Shown: in pieces, positions 36,845 to 45,984 of the stretch
How positions within the stretch are numbered: position 1 is the first letter of the stretch
How the letters are laid out: each line of letters begins with the position of its first letter
Assembly (NCBI GenBank): GCA_029263415.1
Contig: JAJCXN010000054.1
Location: 124,001 to 188,000, forward strand
DNA length: 64,000 bases
Source: Acidobacteriota bacterium
GTDB taxonomy: Bacteria; Acidobacteriota; Thermoanaerobaculia; Multivoradales; Multivoraceae
Direction of reading: 5' to 3'
Translations under genes and position numbers: made by a program
Notes under the pieces: generated by a model
The model's database searches: none
Told to the model about the DNA's origin: nothing
Seen by the model: only the letters and a program-made list of their open reading frames with translations

Positions 36845-37656
36845 GTGAGGACGTAACTGAGAACGCAACGGAGGACCAACCAGGACGCGGTTGCGCGGTG
36901 GTGTTGGGTGCCACGTCGCCGATCGCGGAGGCATTTTGCCGGCGAGCCGCTGAGGCCGGATACTCGGTGTTTGCGGCGGCTCGTAGCGCTGAGGCGGCTG
37001 CCGCCATCGCAGCCGATGTATCAGTTCGCAGTCGCCAAAGCACAGGGTCGTGCGCGTTTGACGCACTCGACGCAGCGACGATCGAAGCGGTGTTTGCTCA
37101 GGCCGAGCAAGAACTCGGCAGGATCGCTCTGGTGTTGGTGGCGTTCGGCGACATGGGCGACGTGGGCGGTGCCGACGTGGGTGGTGCCGGTGAGCTGGAA
37201 GCAGCGCGTCGTGTGTTGGATGTGAACTACACGGGCGCCGCTTTGGCCAGTGAGGCGGGTGCGGGTGCACTGCTGCGCGGCATCGGTGGTTCTCAAACCG
37301 GTGACGTTCCGACCCTGTTGGGGATCGCCTCGGTCGCGGGGGATCGTGGTAGGCAGTCCAACTATGCATACGGATCAGCCAAGGGCGGCTACGCACTCTA
37401 CCTGCAAGGTCTCCGTAATCGACTGTTCAAACTAGGTGTGCATGTTGTGACGGTCAAGTTCGGCTTCATCGACACTCCGATGACGCATGGTATGAAGACC
37501 GCGATTCCCATCGCCAGTCCCGATGCAGCTGCCCAAGCGCTACTGAAGGCGGCACGGAAGGGGACAGACGTCCTCTATTTCCCGTTCTTTTGGCGCTTCA
37601 TCATGTTCATCATTCGCTCCATTCCTGAGCGTTTGTTCAAGCGCCTCTCGCTGTAG
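36841..37656 (+). CDS. dprE2: SDR reductase, DprE2-like
   Basis: A 271-residue short-chain dehydrogenase. It starts at GTG 36841 within the DprE1 stop (GTGA). The N-terminal Rossmann motif is VVLGATSPIAEAF; the active site Y..SAK appears in YAYGSAKGGYALYLQGLRNR, followed by GFIDTPMTHGM as in DprE2. It would reduce the 2-keto intermediate made by the DprE1-like enzyme using NADH or NADPH. A hydrophobic C-terminus (FPFFWRFIMFIIRSIPERLF) may anchor it to the membrane where the polyprenyl substrate lies. A 15-bp repeat lies in a surface region (GDVGGADVGGAG). Confidence 0.88.
   Translation: MSEDVTENATEDQPGRGCAVVLGATSPIAEAFCRRAAEAGYSVFAAARSAEAAAAIAADVSVRSRQSTGSCAFDALDAATIEAVFAQAEQELGRIALVLVAFGDMGDVGGADVGGAGELEAARRVLDVNYTGAALASEAGAGALLRGIGGSQTGDVPTLLGIASVAGDRGRQSNYAYGSAKGGYALYLQGLRNRLFKLGVHVVTVKFGFIDTPMTHGMKTAIPIASPDAAAQALLKAARKGTDVLYFPFFWRFIMFIIRSIPERLFKRLSL
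37159..37188 (+). repeat. 15-bp tandem repeat, 2 copies, inside the DprE2-like gene
   Basis: GACGTGGGCGGTGCC at 37159-37173 then GACGTGGGTGGTGCC at 37174-37188, preceded by a partial unit GACATGGGC at 37150-37158. The array is in frame in a loop after the Rossmann NAG-like region. Confidence 0.85.
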
Positions 37657-37689
37657 AACTACCTTTATCTGCCTGCAACGCGATAGCTT

Positions 37690-37709
37690 CGCCTTCCAAT
37701 CGGAAGGCG
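37690..37709 (+). terminator. 8-bp hairpin downstream of the DprE pair
   Basis: CGCCTTCC at 37690-37697 pairs exactly with GGAAGGCG at 37702-37709 around AATC, 33 bp after the DprE2-like stop. No long T run follows, so termination is likely but unproven. Confidence 0.55.
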
Positions 37710-37803
37710 CTTGTTGGCTTGCGTGCTCTTGTTCTTGCGATCAAGACAGGCCCCCCAGCAATACGAAATTCAACTCAGCACTCTCTAGCGACGGATCAAG
37801 GCC

Positions 37804-39489
37804 ATGACTGAAGACACGAAGAAGATCATTTACAGCATGGTTGAGGTCGGCAAGGCCTACGACGGCGGCAAGGTGGTGTTGAAAGACATCTCGCTGTCGT
37901 ACTACTACGGTGCCAAGATTGGCGTCTTGGGTCTCAACGGTTCTGGTAAGAGTTCACTGCTCAAGATCATGGCCGGCGCGGATAAAGATCACCTAGGCGA
38001 GACGGTCTTGAGCGAGGGCTTCAGCGTTGGCTACTTAGAGCAAGAGCCGCAGCTCGATGACTCGAAGACGGTCAAAGAGATCGTTGAAGAGGGTGCGGCC
38101 GAGACCGTTGCGCTCTTGGCCGAGTTCGATCTGATCAACGACAAGTTCGCCGAAGAAATGACTGACGATGAGATGAACAAGCTCATCGCGCGTCAAGGCG
38201 AGGTGCAAGAGCAGCTCGATCGCGTCAACGCTTGGGATCTCGACTCGCGACTCGAGCTGGCGATGGATGCGCTGCGCTGCCCGCCCAGTGAGACCAACGT
38301 CGGCATCCTGTCCGGCGGCGAGCGTCGTCGGGTGGCGTTGTGTCGGTTGTTGCTTCAAGCCCCAGACATCCTGCTCTTGGATGAGCCCACCAACCATCTC
38401 GATGCTGAATCGGTCGGCTGGCTCGAGAAGCATTTGCAGCAATACGCGGGCACGGTGATCGCAGTCACTCATGATCGTTACTTCCTCGACAACGTCGCTG
38501 GTTGGATCTTGGAGCTCGATCGCGGCTATGGCATCCCCTGGAAGGGCAACTACTCCTCTTGGCTCGAGCAGAAGCAAGGTCGTTTGCAGAAGGAAGAGAA
38601 GGCCGAGTCGTCCAGGCAGCGCACGTTGGAGCGTGAACTCGAGTGGATCCGAATGTCGCCCAAGGCGCGGCAAACCAAATCCAAAGCGAGGATCAACGCC
38701 TACAACAAGCTCTTGGAGCAAGAGTCGGAAAGCCAACGAGAGAAGATGGAACTCTACATCCCACCGGGACCGCGACTAGGCGGCAAGGTGGTTGAGGCCG
38801 AAGGACTCTCTAAGGCATATGACGACCGCCTGCTCTACGACAACGTCAACTTCATGCTGCCGGCCGGTGCGATCGTCGGCATCGTCGGTCCCAATGGTGC
38901 TGGTAAGACGACCCTGTTTCGCATGATTGTTGGGCAAGAGGAACCGACCGACGGCACTCTGGTGGTCGGTGAGACGGTGAAGCTCGCCTATGTCGATCAG
39001 AGCCGCGACAGCCTCGAAGGCGACGTTCCTGTGTGGAAAGAAATCTCTGGCGGCGGCGAGACCATGTTGCTCGGCTCGAAGGAAGTGAACTCGCGCGCCT
39101 TCGTTTCGAAGTTCGGTTTCACCGGTTCAGACCAGCAGAAACCCGTGGGCGTGCTCTCGGGTGGAGAACGCAATCGGGTCCATCTGGCGAAGATGATGAA
39201 ATCTGGGGCCAATCTGCTGTTGCTCGATGAGCCCACCAACGATCTCGACGTGAACACCCTGCGGGCGCTAGAAGAAGCGCTGGAAGGGTTCGGCGGAAGC
39301 GCGGTTGTGATCTCCCATGACCGCTGGTTCTTGGACCGCATTGCGACCCACATCCTGGCGTTCGAGGGCGACAGTGAGGTGTACTGGTTCGAAGGCGGAT
39401 ACAGCGAGTACGAAGCTGATCTCAAGAAACGGAAGGGTGATGCCGCCGATCGACCGCACCGAATCTCGTATCGCAAGATGACGCGCTAG
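37804..39489 (+). CDS. ettA: Energy-dependent translational throttle protein EttA (ABC-F)
   Basis: Cytoplasmic ABC-F ATPase of 561 residues, usual for EttA (about 555), which binds the ribosomal E site and gates the first elongation step by ADP/ATP ratio. Walker A GLNGSGKS at 43-50 and GPNGAGKTTLF in the second domain; signatures LSGGERRRVALCRLL and LSGGERNRVHLAKMM; Walker B LLLDEPTNHLD and LLLDEPTNDLD. The linker between domains contains the EttA-type arm and P-site tRNA interaction region (RTLERELEWIRMSPKARQTKSKARI is the diagnostic stretch in shortened form). No membrane domains are present. Ends RKMTR. Confidence 0.96.
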   Translation: MTEDTKKIIYSMVEVGKAYDGGKVVLKDISLSYYYGAKIGVLGLNGSGKSSLLKIMAGADKDHLGETVLSEGFSVGYLEQEPQLDDSKTVKEIVEEGAAETVALLAEFDLINDKFAEEMTDDEMNKLIARQGEVQEQLDRVNAWDLDSRLELAMDALRCPPSETNVGILSGGERRRVALCRLLLQAPDILLLDEPTNHLDAESVGWLEKHLQQYAGTVIAVTHDRYFLDNVAGWILELDRGYGIPWKGNYSSWLEQKQGRLQKEEKAESSRQRTLERELEWIRMSPKARQTKSKARINAYNKLLEQESESQREKMELYIPPGPRLGGKVVEAEGLSKAYDDRLLYDNVNFMLPAGAIVGIVGPNGAGKTTLFRMIVGQEEPTDGTLVVGETVKLAYVDQSRDSLEGDVPVWKEISGGGETMLLGSKEVNSRAFVSKFGFTGSDQQKPVGVLSGGERNRVHLAKMMKSGANLLLLDEPTNDLDVNTLRALEEALEGFGGSAVVISHDRWFLDRIATHILAFEGDSEVYWFEGGYSEYEADLKKRKGDAADRPHRISYRKMTR

Positions 39490-39652
39490 CAGCGACGCCT
39501 CGTCAGCGCGGCTTGGCATAGCGAGCGCCAGTGGCAGTTGACGGGCTTCATCGAAGGCCCGTCCGTGGTTGCCCTGTGCGGTAGGTGTTAGCACCACGTG
39601 AATTAGACTGGACGAGAGAGTCACCACTCACTTCGCTTGGAAGGGGAGAGCC

Positions 39653-40897
39653 GTGTTCGATTGCTTCTTGTCTCGGTCGGCGCTTGGACTGTTTTTGATC
39701 GCTGCGGTCGGGTTGGCCGCGCCGGTCGGTGCGCAACCGGACATGTCCGATGAAGAACTCGCACTCTTGCGCGAGGGCGTTCAGCTTCACAACGCAGGCG
39801 ATTTCGTCGGTGCGATCAATCTCTACCGCAAGGCGTTGATGATAGATGCGTCAAATGCCACAGCGCACCACCAAATCGGATTCGCCTACATGATGCAGGG
39901 TGCTCATGTGGAGTGCCTCGCTGCTGCGAAGAAGGGCATCGAGGTGACCGACCAGCCGATGGCAGAACTATTCGGAATGGCAGCTTCGTGCGCCGATGAT
40001 CTCGAGCGCTACGACGAAGCCGCGGAATACTTCGCCGAGGGTCACAAGTGGTTTCCTTCAAACCAACGCTTGCTGTACAACTACGCTGTGCACAAAGCTC
40101 GGATTGACGAAGCCGAGGCAGCGTTGGATCTGACAGCGGCTTCTCTGGACGAGGAGGCACACCATGCGTCAAGTCACTACCTCGCAGCGATGCTGCTCGG
40201 CCACCGGGGGCGTGACGATCTGGCCATCCTGGCTGCGCTACGGTTCTTGAGCTTGGAACCGGCTGGAGATCGGGCGCTGTCGATTCTAGGGGTGATGGAA
40301 TCGTTGTTCCGGCGACAGGAGGTGGCTCTAGCAACGGAGGAGCCGGCCCACGATGAGGCTGCGACGGCCTGGACCGCAGAAGATCAAGTCCCTGGAGCGA
40401 ACCCGGGCGCCGGGATCTCAAGAGGGACTTCAGACGCTGGGAACTCAGACGCGTCGATAGCGGAAGCGCAACCCGCCACCGAAGGAGATGGCGAGGGTCC
40501 GCGCGACGAAGGCATCGATATTGGGTCGATTCAGGTTGCCGGTCCGCTCGAGACCGAGGAACAGCAGGAACGGTTGATTGATGTGGTGCAGTCGGCTGTG
40601 GCCGCGTCTACGAGTTTCTCGCCCGACGGTGAACCAAGGTTTCCGACCTACAGTCGGCGGTCCGACATTGTGACTTTGATCGTCCGCGCGAAAGCGATCG
40701 TGGATAACGAACTTAGTCCTGCCGAGAAACGAATTGCGGTGCGCTATGGCAGCTTCTTCGGCGGTATGCACGAAGCTGGGATCATTGAGGCTTTCAGTCA
40801 GTACGTCCTGCAGATGGTGGCGGAAGAAGTGCAGGGGTGGGCTGCGGACAATTCAGTTGCTGTTGAGCAACTCGGCCTCTTCCTACGGTCGCGCTGA
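39653..40897 (+). CDS. Periplasmic TPR repeat protein
   Basis: A 414-residue exported protein. The GTG at 39653 has GGGGAGAG close upstream. The signal peptide is LFLIAAVGLAAPVGA-Q. TPR units follow at about 35-200: LLREGVQLHNAGDFVGAINL, AYMMQGAHVECLAAAKKGIEV, and ERYDEAAEYFAEGHKWFPSN. Residues about 225-300 are an acidic low-complexity linker, and a helical C-terminal domain runs from 310 (ADNSVAVEQLGLFL). Function unknown; probably a scaffold in the periplasm. It converges with the PQQ-like propeller gene. Confidence 0.82.
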   Translation: MFDCFLSRSALGLFLIAAVGLAAPVGAQPDMSDEELALLREGVQLHNAGDFVGAINLYRKALMIDASNATAHHQIGFAYMMQGAHVECLAAAKKGIEVTDQPMAELFGMAASCADDLERYDEAAEYFAEGHKWFPSNQRLLYNYAVHKARIDEAEAALDLTAASLDEEAHHASSHYLAAMLLGHRGRDDLAILAALRFLSLEPAGDRALSILGVMESLFRRQEVALATEEPAHDEAATAWTAEDQVPGANPGAGISRGTSDAGNSDASIAEAQPATEGDGEGPRDEGIDIGSIQVAGPLETEEQQERLIDVVQSAVAASTSFSPDGEPRFPTYSRRSDIVTLIVRAKAIVDNELSPAEKRIAVRYGSFFGGMHEAGIIEAFSQYVLQMVAEEVQGWAADNSVAVEQLGLFLRSR

Positions 40898-40964
40898 TAT
40901 AGCCCGCGTGCGAGAGCGGTGAGGAACTTGAGGGAGCCGCGCGAGTTGCAGCCGCTGGTCGCGA

Positions 40965-42344
40965 CTACTCAGGAGTTTCCGCGATCCGGTACAGATGATG
41001 CCGACCGCGGATGTAGAGATCATTGCCGATGATCGCGGGGGTGGCATCGATGCCATCGTCGAGCACATTGGTGGCGAGGACCTCGAACTCTGGTCCTTGG
41101 CGGATGACCAATGAAGTGCCGCCGCGTCCGAACAGATAAACGCGGCCGTTGGCACCCAGAGGAGAGGCGTAGACGTTGTGGATGCCTGGCAGGCGTGTGG
41201 TGTAGAGGTTCTCACCCGTGGTTGCGTTGATGCTCGAGAACACGCTGCGAAAGTGCTTGGCGAAGTACAGCTGATCGCCCATCAGCAAGACTGAAGCGAC
41301 GTAGGGTGTGTCGCGATCGTAGGTCCAGCGGACGGACGGTGTTCCGGCGAGGTCGCCTTTGGCGCCATCCAGAGCCACCGCTTGCATCATTGTGCCGCGA
41401 TAGCCGCTCGCGAGGTAGACGATGCCGTCTCGGTGAACAGGCGTGGGAATGGTGTTGGTGGTCATGCCCGCGAGGCGCCAGATCTCGCGGCCGTCCTTGA
41501 CGTTGTAGCCACGACTGAAACCGGTGGCGGGCACGATGACCTGGGTTTCGGTCTTGGTTGGCACGATCAACGGTGTTGCCCACGAGGTGACCTCGCCTGG
41601 CCGATCGGTGCGCCACATTACCTTGCCGGTGCGTTTGTCGAGAGCGACGATGAAGGAGTCACCCTCGTGGTCCCAGTTGATAATCAGGGCGTCGCCTGCG
41701 ATGGCGGGCGAGCTGCCCTCGCCAAAACCGCGGCGGGTGGTCATATTGCCTAGGTCGACCTGCCAAGAAAGTTTGCCGTCGAGCGTGTACGCGTAGGTGC
41801 CGTTCGAGCCAAAGTGCGCGTAAACCAGTTCGCCGTCGGTTACAGCCGAAGCACAGGCAAACGAAGAGTCGAGGTAGTGACTCTCATGGGGCACGCCTTC
41901 GCGGGCGATACGACTCCACAGCACACGACCGTCTTCAGGCGAGCGTGCCTCGATGATGAACTGTTGTTTGACCGGTTCGACTTTGGGTGGCCACTCACCA
42001 CTGTCGAAGACCTCCTGCGCTGCTTCGACGCTTTTCTTGTACGCAGCGTTGTCCTGTGAGACCGCCGTCAAGAGGAACAGTTTGTCGCCCCACAGAATCG
42101 GCGACGCCAGGCTCTCGCCTGCCACTGCTACCTTGAAGCGGACGTTCTTGCTTTCGCTCCAAGTGAGCGGCGGCGTGGCATCGGGGCTCTCGCCGGTACC
42201 GAGTGGGCCGCGCCATTGCGACCAGTCCGAAGCAGCCGTGAGTTCTTTCTTCGGTTCCTCTTTGGCCGACTGCGCGCTCGCGCAAGGCGCAAGCAGCGCC
42301 GCGGTTGAAGCAACAAGTGTTCCGACGCTAACGGCTAGCTTCAC
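40965..42344 (-). CDS. Exported PQQ-like beta-propeller protein
   Basis: A 459-residue exported propeller. Two GTG codons stand together; the second at 42344 has GGAGG six bases upstream and is preferred. The signal peptide is LAVSVGTLVASTAALLAPCASA. WRGPLGTGESPD near the start, then blades with the PQQ-type pattern, e.g. LDGKLSWQVDL, ALDKRTGKVMWRTD, and GREIWRLAG. No haem site is visible. Similar proteins are abundant in Acidobacteria and Planctomycetes with no known function; a BamB role is less likely because the WRG opening is typical of the other group. Confidence 0.85.
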   Translation of the reverse strand: MKLAVSVGTLVASTAALLAPCASAQSAKEEPKKELTAASDWSQWRGPLGTGESPDATPPLTWSESKNVRFKVAVAGESLASPILWGDKLFLLTAVSQDNAAYKKSVEAAQEVFDSGEWPPKVEPVKQQFIIEARSPEDGRVLWSRIAREGVPHESHYLDSSFACASAVTDGELVYAHFGSNGTYAYTLDGKLSWQVDLGNMTTRRGFGEGSSPAIAGDALIINWDHEGDSFIVALDKRTGKVMWRTDRPGEVTSWATPLIVPTKTETQVIVPATGFSRGYNVKDGREIWRLAGMTTNTIPTPVHRDGIVYLASGYRGTMMQAVALDGAKGDLAGTPSVRWTYDRDTPYVASVLLMGDQLYFAKHFRSVFSSINATTGENLYTTRLPGIHNVYASPLGANGRVYLFGRGGTSLVIRQGPEFEVLATNVLDDGIDATPAIIGNDLYIRGRHHLYRIAETPE

Positions 42345-42543
42345 CACGCACCTCCGGTCAGGGGCCCCTTTCCATCGTTGCGATCGGCATTGGTCTGCTC
42401 GATTGCAAGGAAATGGGGCGATTCAGTTCTTTTGACGAGTGATTAGAACACGAGGTCCGGTCGAGACCAGAAGCCTAGAGCCGGTGGGAAACCTCTTTAG
42501 CAGGTCTCTGGGTGGCAATCGGCCGAGAGTTTGGCCGGTGGCG

Positions 42544-43344
42544 TTACTTCGCCCGGTGGTGCAGGTCGACTGGATCTTGCTCTTGTTTGCGCTCCAGCCA
42601 GTTCTGGTAGAGGTCGACCGCGAACATCAACAGCAGGATGAAGATCACGATCCATTGAGGGATGTACGGGAACTGAGTCTGGGCGATCTCGAGGTGGGCG
42701 ACGTGACCGCCCTCGAGCATCAGCACGAAGCCGATGAGGAGCAGCACAAACAGGCCCAGAATCTCAAAATCTGGGTTCTTTGCTAGGAACTCCGAGATCG
42801 CGCCAGCGAAGGCCAGCATGAGTGCGACCGAGATCAATACCGAACCGATCATCACCAGCATGATGTCGGTCATGCCGACGACGGTGAGAATTGAGTCAAC
42901 CGAGAACAGGAGATTCAAGCCAACGATGGTAGTGACCACCTGGCTGAACTTCTGTGCATTGCCGATGGTCTTTTCGTGCACGCCTCTGGCCTTGACCCGC
43001 AGTTCCTTGACGCCCTTCCAGATCAAGAACAGACCGCCGAGGAAGAGCACCGCTGCTTTGCCGTTGACGGAGCCCTTTGCATCGAGGCCTAAGAAGTTGC
43101 CGTCGAACTCCCAGAACACGGTGGTTGCGTACTGAAGAATCAGCGAAACCCCCATCAATAGCACGATGCGGAACATCATCGCGAGAGCCAAGCCCCACTG
43201 GATCGCTCGTTTGCGCTCGGCCTTGGGCAGCTTGTTGGCGATGATCGTAATAATGATCAAGTTGTCGGCGCCCAACGCGATCTGGATCAGGGTGACCGAG
43301 AGCAAGGCGGCGTAGAACGAAGGTTGAAGCAAGAGGTCGAGCAT
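42544..43344 (-). CDS. TerC family membrane protein
   Basis: A 266-residue integral membrane protein with seven or so helices. Family marks are the acidic helix IQIALGADNLIIITIIANKLP, RAIQWGLALAMMFRIVLLMG, LFLGGLFLIWKGVKEL, and the second acidic motif NLLFSVDSILTVVGMTD. TerC proteins export metal ions such as Mn2+ in some bacteria, and their Asp-containing helices form the path. The metal here is unknown. It faces the S9 peptidase gene across a 139-bp divergent gap. Confidence 0.93.
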   Translation of the reverse strand: MLDLLLQPSFYAALLSVTLIQIALGADNLIIITIIANKLPKAERKRAIQWGLALAMMFRIVLLMGVSLILQYATTVFWEFDGNFLGLDAKGSVNGKAAVLFLGGLFLIWKGVKELRVKARGVHEKTIGNAQKFSQVVTTIVGLNLLFSVDSILTVVGMTDIMLVMIGSVLISVALMLAFAGAISEFLAKNPDFEILGLFVLLLIGFVLMLEGGHVAHLEIAQTQFPYIPQWIVIFILLLMFAVDLYQNWLERKQEQDPVDLHHRAK

Positions 43345-43483
43345 TGGCGGTCTCGGTAGTTGGAATCGGGATGAATTGGGATGAATCAGGATCGTGTGGT
43401 GCGAGGTCCGATTCTAGTCGGCGCAGCGGTATGCTGTTGCCTCATCTATGATCATCGCCTTCGGAATCTCAAGGAGTTCGCTC

Positions 43484-45508
43484 GTGTCACACCAAAAACT
43501 CTCGTTCCAATGTCGGCCTGCGCGCAAGGGGATTGCTGCTTGCCTATTGTTCCTACTCCTTGCCGCTGGCCCCGCCCTTGCCGCCGCCAGTTCCGCGAGT
43601 GACAAGACGACGAAGGCGATCGTGCCGAACGACAACCTGCTGGTTCAGGAGATCCCGGCGATTGCGGCAGATATAGCCTTAGCGGCAAGGCCCTACACAG
43701 AGATTCGAAGTGCCGGGTTCGGCGGCTGGCACCCCATCGATCGAGAGATGTTGATCTCAACTCGCTTTGGCGCCACGCAGCAAGTGCATGGAGTCGATCG
43801 GCCCCTGGGCGCTCGCTCGCAGCTAACGTTCTTCGATGAGCCGGTGCGCGGTGCGACCTTTGATCCCACACAGGGCAACTTTTTCACGTTCACCAAAGAC
43901 ACCGGCGGCGACGAGTTTTACCAGATCTATCGATTCGATTTCGCGAGCGGACTCTCAACACTCTTGACTGACGGTGAAAAGCGCCACGCGCCAGGACCGT
44001 TCTCCAACGCTGGGGATCGGCTAGCGTTCGAACGAGTCGATGCGAACGCTTCAGGTGCCTTCACTGACTTCTTCACTGTAGATCCGCGCAGCGCTCAAAG
44101 CCGTCGCAAGGTGTTGCGAGTTGAGGGTGGCGGTTGGGGAGTCTCTGATTGGTCAGCGGATGATCAACAGTGGTTGATGAGCGAGTACATCTCAATCAAC
44201 CAGAGCCACCTTTGGTTGTTTGATTTTTCGACCGGCTCCTTGCGTCGCATTTCCACGGATGTAGATGCGCAGGGCGGGCAGAAGGTGGCTCACCGGGGTG
44301 GGGTCTTTTCCGCTGATGGTGCGGCCGTCTACACTGCGAGTGATCAACGCGGCGAGTTTCGCGAACTGACGCAACTCGACCTTGGGACGGGCGAGTACAC
44401 CGTCCTCACTGCCGACATTCCCTGGGACGTGAGTAGTTTCGAGTTGTCGCCAGACGGCTCCACGATCGCGTTCTTGACCAACGAGCGCGGCTTCTCCAAG
44501 CTGTACCTGCTGGATGTGGCGTCCGGCCAGCATCGGCCTGGACCGACGCTTCCGATCGGTGTGGTTGGGGGGCTTGAGTTTCACAGCAATGGAGACGACT
44601 TGTCCTTCACTCTTACCTCGGCCAAAACCGCAGGCGACGTCTACAGCGTCCGCTTGTCGACAGGTGAAATTGAGCGCTGGACCAAGAGCGAGACCGGTGG
44701 CCTTGATACTGAGCGCTTCGTTGATCCTGAGCTAGTGACTTGGACGGCGTTCGATGATCGCGAAATCAGTGGTTTTCTGTATCGCCCGGATCCAGAGAAG
44801 TTCTCCGGCAAGCGCCCGGTCATCGTCAACATCCATGGCGGCCCGGAAGGCCAGTCGCGGCCGACTTTCAAAGGCCGCACCAACTACTACATCAACGAAC
44901 TCGGCATAGCGGTGATTTACCCCAATGTGCGTGGCTCTGCAGGGTTCGGCAAGTCGTTCTTGCAGCTTGATAACGGCTTCTTGCGCGCGGACTCCTACAA
45001 AGACATTGGTGCCTTGTTCGACTGGATCGATCAAGACGCCTCTCTAGACGCCAACCAGATCATGATCACGGGCGGTAGCTACGGCGGCCACATGACCTTT
45101 GCCATCGCGACCAACTACTCGGATCGGATCTGTTGCTCGTTGCCCGTGGTTGGGATTTCGAACCTGCGCACTTTTCTTGAGAACACTCAGGGGTATCGGC
45201 GCGATCTGAGGCGCGTCGAGTATGGCGACGAGCGCGACCCCAAGATGTATGAGTTCTTGGAGAAGATCGCACCGCTCAACCAAGCTGAGAAGATTCAAAA
45301 GCCGATCTTCATCGTGCATGGCCGAAATGATCCTCGTGTGCCCGTCAGCGAGTCCGAACAGATCGTGGGCGATGTGCGCAAGAACGGTGTTCCCGCCTGG
45401 TATTTGGTTGCCGAGGACGAAGGGCACGGCTTCCGCAAGAAGCCGAATTCGGACTACCAGTTCTACGCCACGGTTGCGTTTGTGCGCGAGTTCTTACTGG
45501 ACGAATAG
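43484..45508 (+). CDS. S9 family prolyl-oligopeptidase-type serine peptidase
   Basis: Exported peptidase of 674 residues. The GTG at 43484 is preceded by AAGGAG with seven bases spacing and opens a signal peptide (CLLFLLLAAGPALAA); an upstream ATG at 43448 has no ribosome site. The N-terminal part is a WD-like beta-propeller with repeats such as LSPDGSTIAFLTNERGFSKL. The alpha/beta hydrolase domain starts near 435 with PVIVNIHGGPEGQ. Catalytic residues are Ser532 in GGSYGG, Asp616 in HGRNDPRVP and His648 in DEGHGF. It likely degrades short peptides in the periplasm; the exact specificity (dipeptidyl or acylaminoacyl) is not readable. Confidence 0.95.
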   Translation: MSHQKLSFQCRPARKGIAACLLFLLLAAGPALAAASSASDKTTKAIVPNDNLLVQEIPAIAADIALAARPYTEIRSAGFGGWHPIDREMLISTRFGATQQVHGVDRPLGARSQLTFFDEPVRGATFDPTQGNFFTFTKDTGGDEFYQIYRFDFASGLSTLLTDGEKRHAPGPFSNAGDRLAFERVDANASGAFTDFFTVDPRSAQSRRKVLRVEGGGWGVSDWSADDQQWLMSEYISINQSHLWLFDFSTGSLRRISTDVDAQGGQKVAHRGGVFSADGAAVYTASDQRGEFRELTQLDLGTGEYTVLTADIPWDVSSFELSPDGSTIAFLTNERGFSKLYLLDVASGQHRPGPTLPIGVVGGLEFHSNGDDLSFTLTSAKTAGDVYSVRLSTGEIERWTKSETGGLDTERFVDPELVTWTAFDDREISGFLYRPDPEKFSGKRPVIVNIHGGPEGQSRPTFKGRTNYYINELGIAVIYPNVRGSAGFGKSFLQLDNGFLRADSYKDIGALFDWIDQDASLDANQIMITGGSYGGHMTFAIATNYSDRICCSLPVVGISNLRTFLENTQGYRRDLRRVEYGDERDPKMYEFLEKIAPLNQAEKIQKPIFIVHGRNDPRVPVSESEQIVGDVRKNGVPAWYLVAEDEGHGFRKKPNSDYQFYATVAFVREFLLDE

Positions 45509-45578
45509 GCTGATGCTTCGTCCCAGTTGATATCGCTACTCGCGCCAGGGCAGTGTGGGCTGCGGCTATCATGGGTGG

Positions 45579-45947
45579 ATGACTATTGAACGGCAACCTC
45601 TCGACCGGCTCCGTCGGATTGTGACCCAATGGCCTGAGGTCTCGGAGAAACTGTCGCATGGCGCTCCAACCTTCTGGGGCGGCCGCAAGACGTTTTGCAA
45701 TTTCGTCGACAACCACCACGGTGACGGTCGCATGGGCGCTTGGGTGAAGGTGACGCTCGACATGCAAGAAAGCCTGGTGGCTGCTGATCCTGAGATCTAC
45801 TTCGTGCCGCCGTACGTTGGGCACAAGGGGTGGGTAGGCGTGCGGTTTGACCGCGAGACCGACTGGGGGCAGGTAGAGGATCTACTTGAGACTGCATATC
45901 GGAGCGTGGCGCCCAAGCGGGCACTCAAACAGCTCGACGACCTCTAG
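45579..45947 (+). CDS. MmcQ/YjbR family DNA-binding-like protein
   Basis: A 122-residue cytoplasmic protein. Matches the MmcQ/YjbR fold: LSHGAPTFWGGRKTFCNFVDN, ADPEIYFVPPYVGHKGWVGVR, and a terminal DDLLETAY-like helix (VEDLLETAYRSVAPKRAL). The start at 45579 follows a GGGTGG stretch. The family has a CyaY-like fold and its function is mostly unknown. It lies 70 bp after the S9 peptidase and converges with the epimerase gene. Confidence 0.88.
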   Translation: MTIERQPLDRLRRIVTQWPEVSEKLSHGAPTFWGGRKTFCNFVDNHHGDGRMGAWVKVTLDMQESLVAADPEIYFVPPYVGHKGWVGVRFDRETDWGQVEDLLETAYRSVAPKRALKQLDDL

Positions 45948-45984
45948 TTCGGTCTAGCGCGTCGCTACGGAGCTCCAGGAGTGA

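Noticed and set aside
40445-40771. Minus-strand 108-codon frame inside the TPR gene
   Set aside because: Antisense to a clear secreted TPR protein, no ribosome site or motifs.
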